Source of the DNA: VXPQ01 sp965116435
Lineage (GTDB): Bacteria > Bacteroidota > Rhodothermia > Rhodothermales > VXPQ01
DNA: 64,000 nt
Direction: 5' to 3'
Assembly (NCBI GenBank): GCA_965116435.1
Contig: OZ220686.1
Coordinates: 744,001-808,000, forward strand
Below, one piece after another: positions 43,754-52,664 of the stretch (position 1 is its first letter; each line of letters opens with the position of its first letter). The notes beneath the pieces are model-generated. The model had not been told where the DNA came from. It was given only the letters and a program-made list of their open reading frames with translations, and did not search any database. Made by a program: the position numbers and the translations under genes.

Positions 43754-43850
43754 GGTTTTGTGGTTATATAAGAATAACTGCCGGCGATGATGTCTCCGAA
43801 CGGATTCGTCCGGGGGTCGCTGGCCGCCCCCCCGGACGAATCCATTTCAT

Positions 43851-46800
43851 TCAGAAACTGACCCGCAGGCCAAACGTGACCCGGCGCGGGTTCAGGAAGG
43901 TGTTGAACTGGTGATTCGGCATGTCGATGTAGGCCTTGTCTTCAAGGGCCTTATCCACGTCGCCCTGGGGAACGTTCTCCCAGGCGCCGCCCGTCCAACG
44001 GTGATACGTTTCCGTATCCTGGGCCCAGACCCAGCCTCTCTCGAAGCCCTCGTCGGGAGCGTCCGGCAACGAAGCCTTGGCCTCGATCGGCTGGAACTTA
44101 ACGTCCCAATCGCGGAAGGTGCCCGGCTTGTCGTCGCCCGGAACCCATATGTAGGGATTGGGCGTGCCCTCGGGAAGCTGGTGGAAGATATCCTCGTCCA
44201 GATGCAGCGACCGCAGGTACTCTCCGATGTCGTCTCCCTGACGTCTCAGGAAAGCGCCGCCCCAGTTCAAGTGCCGCAAGTTGAAGACATTGTCGATGTC
44301 CGCAAACACTTGCAACCGCGTGGGGCCTGCTGTAAAGTGCTTCGTAAAGCGCAGGTCGAAGTTCCAGTAGTCGCGGTACCGGACGTTGTTGCGCACTTCC
44401 GGGATGCTCGCAGACACATCGCCCGCCCAGGTCAAGGCCTGCCCTTTCCGCCATTCGCCGAGGAGGCTGATGCGGAAATTCGCCAGAGGATTCCCCCCGG
44501 CGATTTCGGGACCGAAGCCCTGCGGCGTAAGCACCAGCAAGTTGGCGCGCGCAAACGGCTCGGCCACCGGCGCCTGCTGCCTGTAATCCGTGGATGTGCG
44601 CAGCCAGTTCACCATCTGGAACGAATTTTCGTAGAATTGCCCGAACCCGAAGTTACCCGACTTGCGCTGCTGGTACGTGAAGTTGGCGAAGCCCTGCACC
44701 CATTGACCCCGGTTCTTGGAAACGCTGAACTCCGCGCCTCGCGTATCCGAGTAATGCCACGGCATCTTCGTGCTGTAACTCACGACGCCGCCCAGGCTCT
44801 GAAAATTGACGGTCCGGGTTTCTTCCTTGTTGTCCCGGTAGTACCCGGAAATGCGCACCAGGAAGAGGTCCAGCACGTTCTGGTCGAAGCCCAGCTCGTA
44901 CGCCACCGTCTTGGGCAACGGATGCTCTGGATTCGCCAGTTGATCGATGCCTCCCGCCTTGGACTGCTGAATGCCCAGCACATCGTAGGCGTCCATCATC
45001 TGGCGGAAGTGACCGTAGTTGAAGTACAGCTTGCTGTTCGTGGTGATCGGGAAGGAAATGCCCACGCGGGGACTCACGGCCAACTGGGAGGAAACAGATT
45101 CTTTGTCAAGATCCGAATCCAGCCGTTCCCTGTTGAAACGCAAAAGGCCGTCGTAGTATCCGTAATCCCACCACTCCGTATTCGGGTCGAAGTAATCAAG
45201 ACGAACCCCAAGGTTCGCGATCATCCCCTGAAACTCCAGCTTGCCTTGCGCATAGGCCGCGCCCTGCACCGGCGAGCCGTCCCATGGGTAGCGTGCGCCC
45301 GACTGCGGACCCGCCAGCGCAATGTTGATGCTCGCATAGTTCATGTCGTAATCGCTGAAGATCAGCTCAGCGCCGGTCTTGACGAGCAGGAAGCGATTCA
45401 TCTGGCTCGTAAGATCGAAGCGACCGGTGTACACCGTTACGGTCGAGGTGTCGCGAGTCTTGACCCAGTGGCCGCCCGTAGATTCGTCCGTCAGGATATT
45501 CCCGCCGATGCCCGCGAAGCCCATGGGCTCCTGTCCTGAGCAATACGGCGTAGCGGCGCCGTCGCCGGTTACGTCAGACGCGCCGCCGAAACATACGATG
45601 CCGTCTTCCTGTCCGCGCAACCCGTCGAAACCCGAGTTGATGCGTCCGAAATTGTCCGTCCAGGGAACGCGCACGAGTTCGTACGGCTGACAGGCCTCGC
45701 CATTGGGACCCGTGCCGTCCGAAGAACATACGAACGATCCGTCACGCAACGTCGGAAGTCTTGTCTGGTCCTCCGACTTCATGCGCTGAAGGCCCACTTC
45801 GTAGAACGTATTCTGGTTCAGCGTATGCGTCAGTTGCAAACCCAGGATGTCGTGGTTGACGTCGCCGATCGGCCACTGCCCGTCCGTGAACAATTCGTCT
45901 CCGCGAATGTCGATTTCCCAGATCTGCTTGCCTACGTTGCGACCTTCGTTCTGCCACCAGGGATAGGCCGGAATCTCGCCCGTCCATAATTCGGTGCCAG
46001 GCGCATTTTCTTGCCAAACCTGGCCGCGCTGCCGGGTGCCCATGGCGTGAAACGTCAGCTTCATGCCGGGCGCTACGTTGGAAATCAGCTTGGCCTGATA
46101 GGTATTGTCCGTGTACGCTTCGCGGTCCTGCGGATACAGGTAGGACGTCTGGCTGCCGCGATACGACGCAAGGAAACGCAAACCGCCAAGGTACTGGCTG
46201 ATGCCCGGAATCGGGCCGCCGACCGTAATGTCCGCGTCGTAATCCGGGATGGTGATCTCGTTGCTCTTCCGCCACATGTAGTGCCAGTAGTTGATCATGT
46301 CCCCTTCGGTCACGTCGAAGCCTTCGTCATGCAGGCGGTCAAGAATGCCTTGCCAGCCCGGAAACGGCTTGTACTGGCGCGCTTCGTACGCATCCCACTC
46401 GCCCGACGAACCATTCAGGCGAACCGACGGATCCAGCACCGGACGGGCAAACCATGTGTTGCACTCAATCACGTCCGACGGGTAGCTGCAACTGGACGGC
46501 AACTGATGGTACGCATCGAACGTCTTGTCCTGGGCGGGCGCATAGCGAATCAGCGCATCCACCGTGTAGTCCGTGCGGGAGGGCTCTTTCGTGGCTACGT
46601 TCACCACGCCGGAACGCACGTTTCCGTACTCCGCGCTGAACCCGCCCGTCTGTACCTGCACCTCTTCAAGCGACGTGTAGCTGACGCTGGTCATGGGATC
46701 GTTGTGACGCCCCGTACGCATCTGCAACCCGTCTACGATAAAGGCCACCTCGTTGAGGCCGCCGCCGCGAACGCGCATGCCCGGCTCAATGCCCGCCTGC

Positions 46801-47249
46801 AAGTCCAGCACTTCCGAAACGCCCGCCACCGGCAGGTCCTGAAAGTCCTGGGCGCTCAGGTTCGCCACGTTCGCCGACACGTCGGCTTGTACGATAGGCT
46901 GTTCGGCCACCACGACCACCTCGTCGAGACCCACGGTTTCCTCGCCGATCTCGAAATTCACGGTGGAGGTAAGGTCCGTACTTACGTGGATGCCTTCCTG
47001 CACCGCCGTCGTGTACCCGATGAACGAGGCCCGGAGGTTGTACGTACCGGGACGCACGTTCAGGATGTGATAATACCCTTCGGCGTCGGTCACGGCCCCT
47101 TGCGTAGTACCCTCGATCACGACGTTCACGCCGGGAAGAGAGTCTCCTGTGGACGCATCGGTTACCTGACCAGCGATCTTGCCCTGCTGCGCCCAGGCCG
47201 TAGCCGGGACAAGCAACGCAAGCGCAAACAGTAGCTTTGCCATTCTCAT
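43851..47249 (-). CDS. TonB-dependent receptor with carboxypeptidase-like domain, long form (module I)
   Basis: It is a 1132-residue receptor and the first gene of module I. The start at 47249 gives MRMAKLLFALALLVPATAWAQ, matching the module II paralogue's signal; the open frame upstream is not credible. The CarboxypepD_reg-like domain covers ~23-110 (IAGQVTDASTGDSLPGVNV). The plug has VRGGGLNEVAFIVDGLQM and SLEEVQVQTGGFSAEYGNV, and the barrel ends FGLRVSF. It is longer than its paralogue through extra extracellular loops, including one with paired cysteines. Upstream lies a set of 11-bp direct repeats. Ligand unknown. Confidence 0.88.
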   Translation of the reverse strand: MRMAKLLFALALLVPATAWAQQGKIAGQVTDASTGDSLPGVNVVIEGTTQGAVTDAEGYYHILNVRPGTYNLRASFIGYTTAVQEGIHVSTDLTSTVNFEIGEETVGLDEVVVVAEQPIVQADVSANVANLSAQDFQDLPVAGVSEVLDLQAGIEPGMRVRGGGLNEVAFIVDGLQMRTGRHNDPMTSVSYTSLEEVQVQTGGFSAEYGNVRSGVVNVATKEPSRTDYTVDALIRYAPAQDKTFDAYHQLPSSCSYPSDVIECNTWFARPVLDPSVRLNGSSGEWDAYEARQYKPFPGWQGILDRLHDEGFDVTEGDMINYWHYMWRKSNEITIPDYDADITVGGPIPGISQYLGGLRFLASYRGSQTSYLYPQDREAYTDNTYQAKLISNVAPGMKLTFHAMGTRQRGQVWQENAPGTELWTGEIPAYPWWQNEGRNVGKQIWEIDIRGDELFTDGQWPIGDVNHDILGLQLTHTLNQNTFYEVGLQRMKSEDQTRLPTLRDGSFVCSSDGTGPNGEACQPYELVRVPWTDNFGRINSGFDGLRGQEDGIVCFGGASDVTGDGAATPYCSGQEPMGFAGIGGNILTDESTGGHWVKTRDTSTVTVYTGRFDLTSQMNRFLLVKTGAELIFSDYDMNYASINIALAGPQSGARYPWDGSPVQGAAYAQGKLEFQGMIANLGVRLDYFDPNTEWWDYGYYDGLLRFNRERLDSDLDKESVSSQLAVSPRVGISFPITTNSKLYFNYGHFRQMMDAYDVLGIQQSKAGGIDQLANPEHPLPKTVAYELGFDQNVLDLFLVRISGYYRDNKEETRTVNFQSLGGVVSYSTKMPWHYSDTRGAEFSVSKNRGQWVQGFANFTYQQRKSGNFGFGQFYENSFQMVNWLRTSTDYRQQAPVAEPFARANLLVLTPQGFGPEIAGGNPLANFRISLLGEWRKGQALTWAGDVSASIPEVRNNVRYRDYWNFDLRFTKHFTAGPTRLQVFADIDNVFNLRHLNWGGAFLRRQGDDIGEYLRSLHLDEDIFHQLPEGTPNPYIWVPGDDKPGTFRDWDVKFQPIEAKASLPDAPDEGFERGWVWAQDTETYHRWTGGAWENVPQGDVDKALEDKAYIDMPNHQFNTFLNPRRVTFGLRVSF

Positions 47250-47317
47250 GTGCATGACCTTCTGGTATGTATTTGTTGGTTGGAGAATAAGGCTCCAGAA
47301 AACGCAATCACCCGGTT

Positions 47318-47361
47318 GTTGCCAACATGTTGCCGACGTGTTGCCGACGTTCCATCGACGT
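47318..47361. repeat. 11-bp direct repeats upstream of the module I receptor
   Basis: GTTGCCAACAT, GTTGCCGACGT, GTTGCCGACGT and the weaker TCCATCGACGT follow one another without gaps. One repeat per helical turn would place bound protomers on one face. The first junction also forms a CAACATGTTG palindrome similar to the core of the operator at 5504-5517. They lie 69-112 bases before the ATG, suitable for control of the module. Confidence 0.6.
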
Positions 47362-47532
47362 TCCGTAGGATCGCCATAGGGCGTATAACGGGCGAATTCG
47401 CACAAAATCCAAGCAATGGTACGACATATCAAACAATAAAACAAGGAAAAAAGAATTTTTTTCTTCGCGCCGCCCCAGACCGGGCAAGAAAACGGCCAGA
47501 TCAGACCCATATCAAGGGGGAAATCCGGAAAA

Positions 47533-48567
47533 TCAGTCCGCGGGCGCAAACAAAGTTTTCACGCCGCGGCGGCTTTCGAACCCGTCGAAGGCCTCTTTCC
47601 AGTTCGTTACGTCGAAGACGTCGGTGACGAGCGGCTTGGTGCGCACCTGCCCGGTCCGCAGCAACTGCAACGCGCGCAGCCAGGCAGGCGGCACGCTCGC
47701 GTTGCTGCCGGTAACGACCAGTTCCTTGTAGCACACCTGGTCCAGATCCCAGGCGACCGGCTTCCCGAAAAGACCGATCTGCACGTACCGCCCCGCTCGA
47801 CGCACCAGGTCCAGCAATCCGGCGGCAGCCGGGCCTGCGCCCGAACATTCGTAGACCACGTCGGCCCCCATCCCTTCGGGAGTCAGCGCGGCTACGAGTT
47901 CCCGGGGGCTTTCGCGGCGCACCTGAACGATATGGTCCGCCCCCAGCGAACGGGCCAGTTCGAGGCGCCGCTCGTCGCCGTCCGCCCCGAGCACAACCAC
48001 CGTAGCGCCCGCCGCCTTGACCACCTGCAACGCCAGCAAACCGATGGCGCCGGGCCCCGCCACAACCGCCACGTCTCCGGGAAAAACCGTCGGCGCGGTC
48101 GAAACGGCGTGCACGACGCATGCCAGCGGCTCGGTCAAGGCGCCGGCATGGAAATCCACATTCTCAGGCAATGCATGCACATTGGCCGCCGGGACCACCA
48201 CGTACCGGGTGAACCCTCCGTGCACCGCCGACCCGATCGAACGGCGATGCAAACACAGGTTCGCCCGCCCGGTCCGGCAATAGCGACAGGTCCGGCAGGT
48301 AGAAAAATAGGTCTCCGTCGTGACGCGCAGGCCCGGCGCAAGGCGCTCCACGTCGTCTCCGGCGTCCGCAATCTCCCCAGCCACCTCATGCCCAAGCACG
48401 ACGGGAGGCCACGACGGAAATTCGGCCTTATATATATGGATGTCCGTCCCGCATATCCCGGCGGCCCGCACCCGAATCTTGACCTGCCCGGGGCCCGGAT
48501 GCGGCTCAGGAATGTCGCGGAGTTCGATGTGCCCCACGCCAGGGGCGACTTTCATAACGGCTTTCAT
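47533..48567 (-). CDS. Zinc-dependent alcohol dehydrogenase (threonine/sorbitol dehydrogenase-like)
   Basis: It is a 344-residue medium-chain dehydrogenase oxidising a polyol, sugar alcohol or threonine with NAD. The catalytic zinc site is GICGTD (Cys) and GHEVAGE (His, Glu). The structural zinc has four cysteines in CRTCRYCRTGRANLC. The nucleotide fold has AVVAGPGAIGLLALQ. The ATG at 48567 is chosen as the conserved sequence starts there. It is divergent from the iolA-like gene across a 470-bp region with minisatellites, and probably belongs to the same carbohydrate pathway. Confidence 0.86.
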   Translation of the reverse strand: MKAVMKVAPGVGHIELRDIPEPHPGPGQVKIRVRAAGICGTDIHIYKAEFPSWPPVVLGHEVAGEIADAGDDVERLAPGLRVTTETYFSTCRTCRYCRTGRANLCLHRRSIGSAVHGGFTRYVVVPAANVHALPENVDFHAGALTEPLACVVHAVSTAPTVFPGDVAVVAGPGAIGLLALQVVKAAGATVVVLGADGDERRLELARSLGADHIVQVRRESPRELVAALTPEGMGADVVYECSGAGPAAAGLLDLVRRAGRYVQIGLFGKPVAWDLDQVCYKELVVTGSNASVPPAWLRALQLLRTGQVRTKPLVTDVFDVTNWKEAFDGFESRRGVKTLFAPAD

Positions 48568-49036
48568 ACGGACGATGGGGTTCGGGGAATATCTTGCTGA
48601 TCGAGGCCCTCGGCAGGCCAGCGCACGCACCCGGCGCACGGCGACACGCAATAATATATGCGCAGGCGCGCGGCGGCGGACCGGCCCGGCCACGCGCTGT
48701 CAATATACCGCAACGCTCCAGACATAGCGCGCCATAGCGCCAAAAACCGGATGGCCGCCCAACGCCCCGGAAGCCATAGCGCCAAAAACCCGATGACCGC
48801 CCGGCGCTCTGGAAGCCGAAAGCGCCAAAAACCGGATGGCCGCCCGGCGCCCGGTACGCCATGGCGCCGCCGCCGCGTCCATAACAGGAACCCAAAAGGC
48901 CTTCACAGGATTTATAATATATACGATACGCAGCCACGACGCGCCGCGGACCATCCACGCAGAAAGACCAGGTTCCACCACCAAATTACACGGTAATTCA
49001 CGAATAATTCACGGATTTACCGCGGACCCCCTCCCC
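48568..49036. other. Divergent intergenic region with minisatellite
   Basis: No gene is supported in these ~470 bases. They hold a three-unit 42-bp tandem repeat (48733-48859) and an AT-richer stretch (48905-49010) that should carry the promoter of the aldehyde dehydrogenase operon. Open frames across it consist of repeated low-complexity sequence. Confidence 0.65.
48733..48859. repeat. 42-bp tandem repeat, three units
   Basis: The units start at 48733, 48775 and 48817 (42, 42 and 43 bases) and share CATAGCGCCAAAAACCGGAT followed by GACCGCCCGGCGC-type sequence. A fourth, broken unit follows. The single extra base in the last unit breaks any reading frame, which argues against coding. Confidence 0.85.
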
Positions 49037-50512
49037 ATGCCCCCCGCTCCCCTACACCATTATATAGAAGGCGACTGGCGACTCCGACAGGAAAGCCCTC
49101 TGCTGGACGTAATAAACCCGGCCACGGCGACGCCGATGGCGCGCGTTCCCCTTTCGTCGAAGGAAGAGGTCGATCTGGCCGTACGGGCGGCGCACAAAGC
49201 CTTTCCGGCATGGCGAGCCACGCCGATCACGGAACGCATCGGGTACCTCTTCCGGCTAAAAAACTTGCTGGAGGAGCATCTCGAAGACCTGGCCCGAACG
49301 ATCACGAACGAATGCGGCAAAACCTTCCGGGAAAGCCTCGGCGAGCTGCGCCGGGGCATCGAAAACGTGGAAGTGGCCATTGGCTCGCCCATCCTCATGC
49401 AAGGAGTCAACAACGAGGACATTGCCCGCGGCATCGACGAGCACATGATCCGGCAGCCACTGGGCGTTACGACAGCCATCACCCCCTTTAATTTCCCGGG
49501 CATGATTCCCCTGTGGTTTCTGCCCTACGCCGTCGCCACGGGGAATTGCTTCATCCTGAAGCCGAGCGAGCGCGTCCCCATGACCAGCGCCCGCCTTTTC
49601 GACCTCATCGACGCCTGCGGCTTCCCGCCGGGCGTACTGCAACTCGTGCACGGGGGCAAGGACGCCGTGGATGCGCTCCTCGATCATCCGCTGGTCCGCG
49701 CCGTGAGTTTCGTCGGCTCGACGCCGGTTGCGCGTTATGTATACAGCCGGGCGGCCGCGGCGGGCAAACGCGCCCAATGCCAGGGCGGCGCAAAAAACCC
49801 GGTGGTGATCCTGCCCGATGCGGACATGGACATGACGACGCAGATCATGGCGGACTCTGCATTCGGCTGCGCCGGACAGCGGTGTCTCGCCGCTTCGGTA
49901 GCGGTCACGGTCGGCAGCGCAGGCAAGGAATTTACCGAACGCATCGCCGAGGCCGCCGCGGAGCGCCGGGTAGGCTACGGGCTGGACGAAGAAGCCCAAA
50001 TGGGGCCGGTGATTTCCAGGCAAAGCAAAAGGCGCATCGAAGGGCTGATCGAAACGGGCGCACAGGACGGCGCCCGCCTCGTCGTGGATGGACGCGGCAA
50101 ACAGGTCGGAGGCTACGAAGACGGGTATTTCCTTTTCCCCTCCGTGCTTTCGGACATCCCCCCCGCCAGCACGCTCGCTCGCAGCGAAGTCTTCGGGCCC
50201 GTGCTGAGCCTCTACCATGTCGAGACGCTCGACGATGCGATCCGGTTCGTCAACGACCGCCCCTACGGCAACATGGCCTGCATTTTCACAAGCAGCGGCG
50301 CCCATGCGCGGCAATTCCGCCACGAAGCAGACGCCGGCAACATTGGCGTGAATATCGGCGTGGCCGCGCCGATGGCCTTTTTTCCGTTCAGCGGCTGGAA
50401 CGAAAGCTTCTTCGGAGACTTGCACGCGCAATCCCGGCACGGCGTCGAGTTCTACACGCAAACGAAAGTCGTAGTGGAGCGCTGGCCAAGCGAATGGACC
50501 CGCACCTTCTGA
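49037..50512 (+). CDS. iolA: Methylmalonate-semialdehyde / malonate-semialdehyde dehydrogenase (CoA-acylating)
   Basis: It is a 491-residue aldehyde dehydrogenase of the MMSDH branch, which converts malonate semialdehyde to acetyl-CoA (or methylmalonate semialdehyde to propionyl-CoA). The marker PFNFPGMIPLWFLP is near residue 151. The nucleotide-site VSFVGSTPVARY, CQGGAKNPVVIL and catalytic Cys283 in GCAGQRCLA follow. The ATG at 49037 is used; the open frame reaches upstream into repeats. Followed by iolC, which favours the inositol-type role. The alternative is valine catabolism, to which the dehydrogenase relic at 4575 would also belong. Confidence 0.9.
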   Translation: MPPAPLHHYIEGDWRLRQESPLLDVINPATATPMARVPLSSKEEVDLAVRAAHKAFPAWRATPITERIGYLFRLKNLLEEHLEDLARTITNECGKTFRESLGELRRGIENVEVAIGSPILMQGVNNEDIARGIDEHMIRQPLGVTTAITPFNFPGMIPLWFLPYAVATGNCFILKPSERVPMTSARLFDLIDACGFPPGVLQLVHGGKDAVDALLDHPLVRAVSFVGSTPVARYVYSRAAAAGKRAQCQGGAKNPVVILPDADMDMTTQIMADSAFGCAGQRCLAASVAVTVGSAGKEFTERIAEAAAERRVGYGLDEEAQMGPVISRQSKRRIEGLIETGAQDGARLVVDGRGKQVGGYEDGYFLFPSVLSDIPPASTLARSEVFGPVLSLYHVETLDDAIRFVNDRPYGNMACIFTSSGAHARQFRHEADAGNIGVNIGVAAPMAFFPFSGWNESFFGDLHAQSRHGVEFYTQTKVVVERWPSEWTRTF

Positions 50513-50566
50513 TGTTCTCTGGCTGTTTTTTTGGCTGCTTTTTTGGCTAACCTTTCTGGCGCAAGT

Positions 50567-51526
50567 ATGTCCGAACGAACTTTCGACGTCATCAGTCTGG
50601 GACGACTGGCGATTGATCTGTACGCCGACGAGATCGGCGTGGAACTGGCGCGCGTACGGCATTTCAGCGTCTACGCCGGGGGGTGTCCCGCCAATTTCGC
50701 CACCGGCGCGGCCCGTCTCGGCCTGCGCGTGGCGATGGCGTCCCGCATCGGCTCGGACGGCCTCAGCGACGGACTTGTTGAATTTTTGGAGAAGGAGGGC
50801 GTCGATACCCGGTATGTCGCCCGCGATCCGGAGCGCTTAACCGGGCTGGCCTTCCTGAGCATCCTCCCCCCGGATACGTTCCCGCTCGTGTATTACCGCC
50901 CGGACCCGGCCGACATGCACATGACGCCGGAGGATATTTCCCGGATCGATTTCGGGCAGACCCGGGCCCTTTTCGTCGCCGGAACCCGGTTCAGCGGCGA
51001 GCCTGCCCGGAGCGCCACGCTCGCCGCGATGGAACGCGCCCGCGCAGCAGGCGCCCGGGTGATTCTGGATATAGACCGCCGCCCCACGCTCTGGCGCGAT
51101 CTCGACGCCTTCGGCAAGCATCTGCGGGAGGCGCTTCCCCTGACGGACGTCGCCATGGGAACGGAGGACGAAATCATGGCCGCCGCCGACCGGGGCAGCG
51201 TAGAGGAGGCCGTACCCGTGCTGCTGGGCCTTGCAAAAGAAGCCGTCGCCGTAAAACGGGGAGCAAATGGCTCGGAAGTGCATATCAGAGACGGCAATAT
51301 TCACCGCGCCCCCCCGTTTTCCGTAGAAACGCTCAATGTGCTGGGGGCGGGCGACGCCTGGGCCGCCGGATTCATCTATGCCTGGCTGCAGGGATGGTCC
51401 TGGACAGTATGCGCCCGGTTCGGCAACGCCACCGGCGCCATCGTCGTGACGCGCCATGCGTGCGCAAACGATATGCCCCGGCGCGAAGAAGTAGCGACCT
51501 TTATCGAACGACAGAGAGGACTGTAA
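50567..51526 (+). CDS. iolC: 5-dehydro-2-deoxygluconokinase (PfkB family)
   Basis: It is a 319-residue sugar kinase phosphorylating 5-keto-2-deoxygluconate. The IolC-type opening GRLAIDLYADEIG, the GGCPANFATGAARLGL sugar-binding block, DTFPLVYYRPDPADMH, and the PfkB catalytic GAGDAWAAGF with its Asp near residue 263 are visible. The start at 50567 is chosen over an upstream ATG that adds only low-complexity residues. The stop overlaps the aldolase start by one base (TAATG). Confidence 0.88.
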   Translation: MSERTFDVISLGRLAIDLYADEIGVELARVRHFSVYAGGCPANFATGAARLGLRVAMASRIGSDGLSDGLVEFLEKEGVDTRYVARDPERLTGLAFLSILPPDTFPLVYYRPDPADMHMTPEDISRIDFGQTRALFVAGTRFSGEPARSATLAAMERARAAGARVILDIDRRPTLWRDLDAFGKHLREALPLTDVAMGTEDEIMAAADRGSVEEAVPVLLGLAKEAVAVKRGANGSEVHIRDGNIHRAPPFSVETLNVLGAGDAWAAGFIYAWLQGWSWTVCARFGNATGAIVVTRHACANDMPRREEVATFIERQRGL

Positions 51527-52566
51527 TGGAAATGGCCACAGCCCGGATCCACGGGAATGCAAACGGCAATGCGAACGGCGAGGCCAGCCGTCATGCGAAC
51601 CACTCCGCAACGCACTTCGCCATCGAACGACATATAAGTCGGTGCGCCGGAACCACAGGCGCATTCGCTATTCTCGCCATCGATCACCGGGCCAACCTGG
51701 CGCAGGATATGGCGCAGGCGCGGGGCCGACCGACAACGAGGCAAGACCTGCTGGCCTTCAAGCAGGCCGCGATCCGCGCGCTGGCCGGTTCGTACACCGC
51801 CGTGCTGACCGATCCCGATTACGGCTTCCCGGCGCTGGCCGATATGCCCGATCGGCTCGAAAACGCCTTCGGCCTGATCGCCCCGCTTGAAATCACGGAC
51901 TACGCGACCCACCCCAGTCAGCGGAAAATGGCGTTCATCGAACACTGGGGAGCGCAGGAAATCCTCTACTCTGGAGGCGACGGCGCAAAGTTGTTGTTGT
52001 TCTTTCACCCGGAATCCCCGCGAGCCGCCGGGCAAACGGAAGGCGTGGACCGAATCGTCGCGGCGTGCCGCGCCTGCGGCCTGCCCTTCTTCCTGGAACC
52101 GGTGGCCTACGCCCTCGACCCGAACGAACCGCTTTCGAACGAAGAGCGCGCCCAGGTTACCATAGAAACCGCGCGCCATTTCTCGGGGCGCGGCGTGGAT
52201 GTGCTCAAGCTCCCGTTTCCCCTGAATCCCGATGCGCACCCGAACATTTGGGAACCTGCGCTTCGGGCGCTGGACGAGGCGTGCGCAGTGCCCTGGACCC
52301 TGTTGAGCGGGGGCGTGCCGTTCGACGTGTTCGCAAAACAGGCCGAGGCGGCGTGCCGGGCGGGCGCCAGCGGCGTCATGGCGGGGCAGACCATCTGGAA
52401 GGACGGCGTGGGCCTGGAAGGCGCGGCGCTGGATGCGTTTATGTACGCCACGGCCCGCAAACGCATGAGCGCCCTCGCCGCGATATGCAAGCGGCACGGA
52501 ACCCCCTGGCATGCGCGGCAACCGCGTCCCGATCTCTCGGAAACGTGGTATGCGCCGGGCCGGTAA
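51526..52566 (+). CDS. LacD-like class I aldolase, probable 2-deoxy-5-keto-gluconate-6-phosphate aldolase
   Basis: It is a 346-residue TIM-barrel aldolase related to tagatose-1,6-bisphosphate aldolase. AILAIDHRANLAQD opens the barrel, LTDPDYGFPAL follows, and a Schiff-base lysine candidate is Lys228 in VDVLKLPFPL. ALSGGV-like LLSGGVPFDVF and GVMAGQTIWKD lie near the C-terminus. The first ~30 residues hold a NANG/HANH-rich low-complexity extension not seen in the family. Between iolC and a UxaE-like gene it most likely takes the place of IolJ, splitting the phosphorylated keto-sugar acid into DHAP and malonate semialdehyde for the iolA product. Confidence 0.75.
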   Translation: MEMATARIHGNANGNANGEASRHANHSATHFAIERHISRCAGTTGAFAILAIDHRANLAQDMAQARGRPTTRQDLLAFKQAAIRALAGSYTAVLTDPDYGFPALADMPDRLENAFGLIAPLEITDYATHPSQRKMAFIEHWGAQEILYSGGDGAKLLLFFHPESPRAAGQTEGVDRIVAACRACGLPFFLEPVAYALDPNEPLSNEERAQVTIETARHFSGRGVDVLKLPFPLNPDAHPNIWEPALRALDEACAVPWTLLSGGVPFDVFAKQAEAACRAGASGVMAGQTIWKDGVGLEGAALDAFMYATARKRMSALAAICKRHGTPWHARQPRPDLSETWYAPGR

Positions 52567-52578
52567 GCGGCGCAAAGC

Positions 52579-52620
52579 CTCCCGAAGCGCTCACGGCGTA
52601 CGGGATGCGTCCTTCGGGAG
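52579..52620 (+). other. Intercistronic hairpin
   Basis: CTCCCGAAG and CTTCGGGAG pair perfectly over nine bases around a 24-base loop, between the aldolase stop and the UxaE-like start. No T run follows, so it is more likely an mRNA stability or processing site than a terminator. Confidence 0.45.
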
Positions 52621-52664
52621 ATAGCGAAGCGGCGTAGCATCCCCCCTTCTACCATTGGCAATCT

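Noticed and set aside
15450..47249. SusC/SusD polysaccharide utilisation locus
   Set aside because: No SusD-like protein and no glycoside hydrolase are present. The receptors pair with DUF4249 and PorV-like proteins instead.
48733..48859. CRISPR-like array
   Set aside because: The units are contiguous 42-bp tandem repeats without unique spacers, and no cas gene is near.
48836..49036. Upstream extension of the iolA frame
   Set aside because: It runs through the minisatellite and AT-rich promoter region. Conserved aldehyde dehydrogenase sequence begins after 49037.
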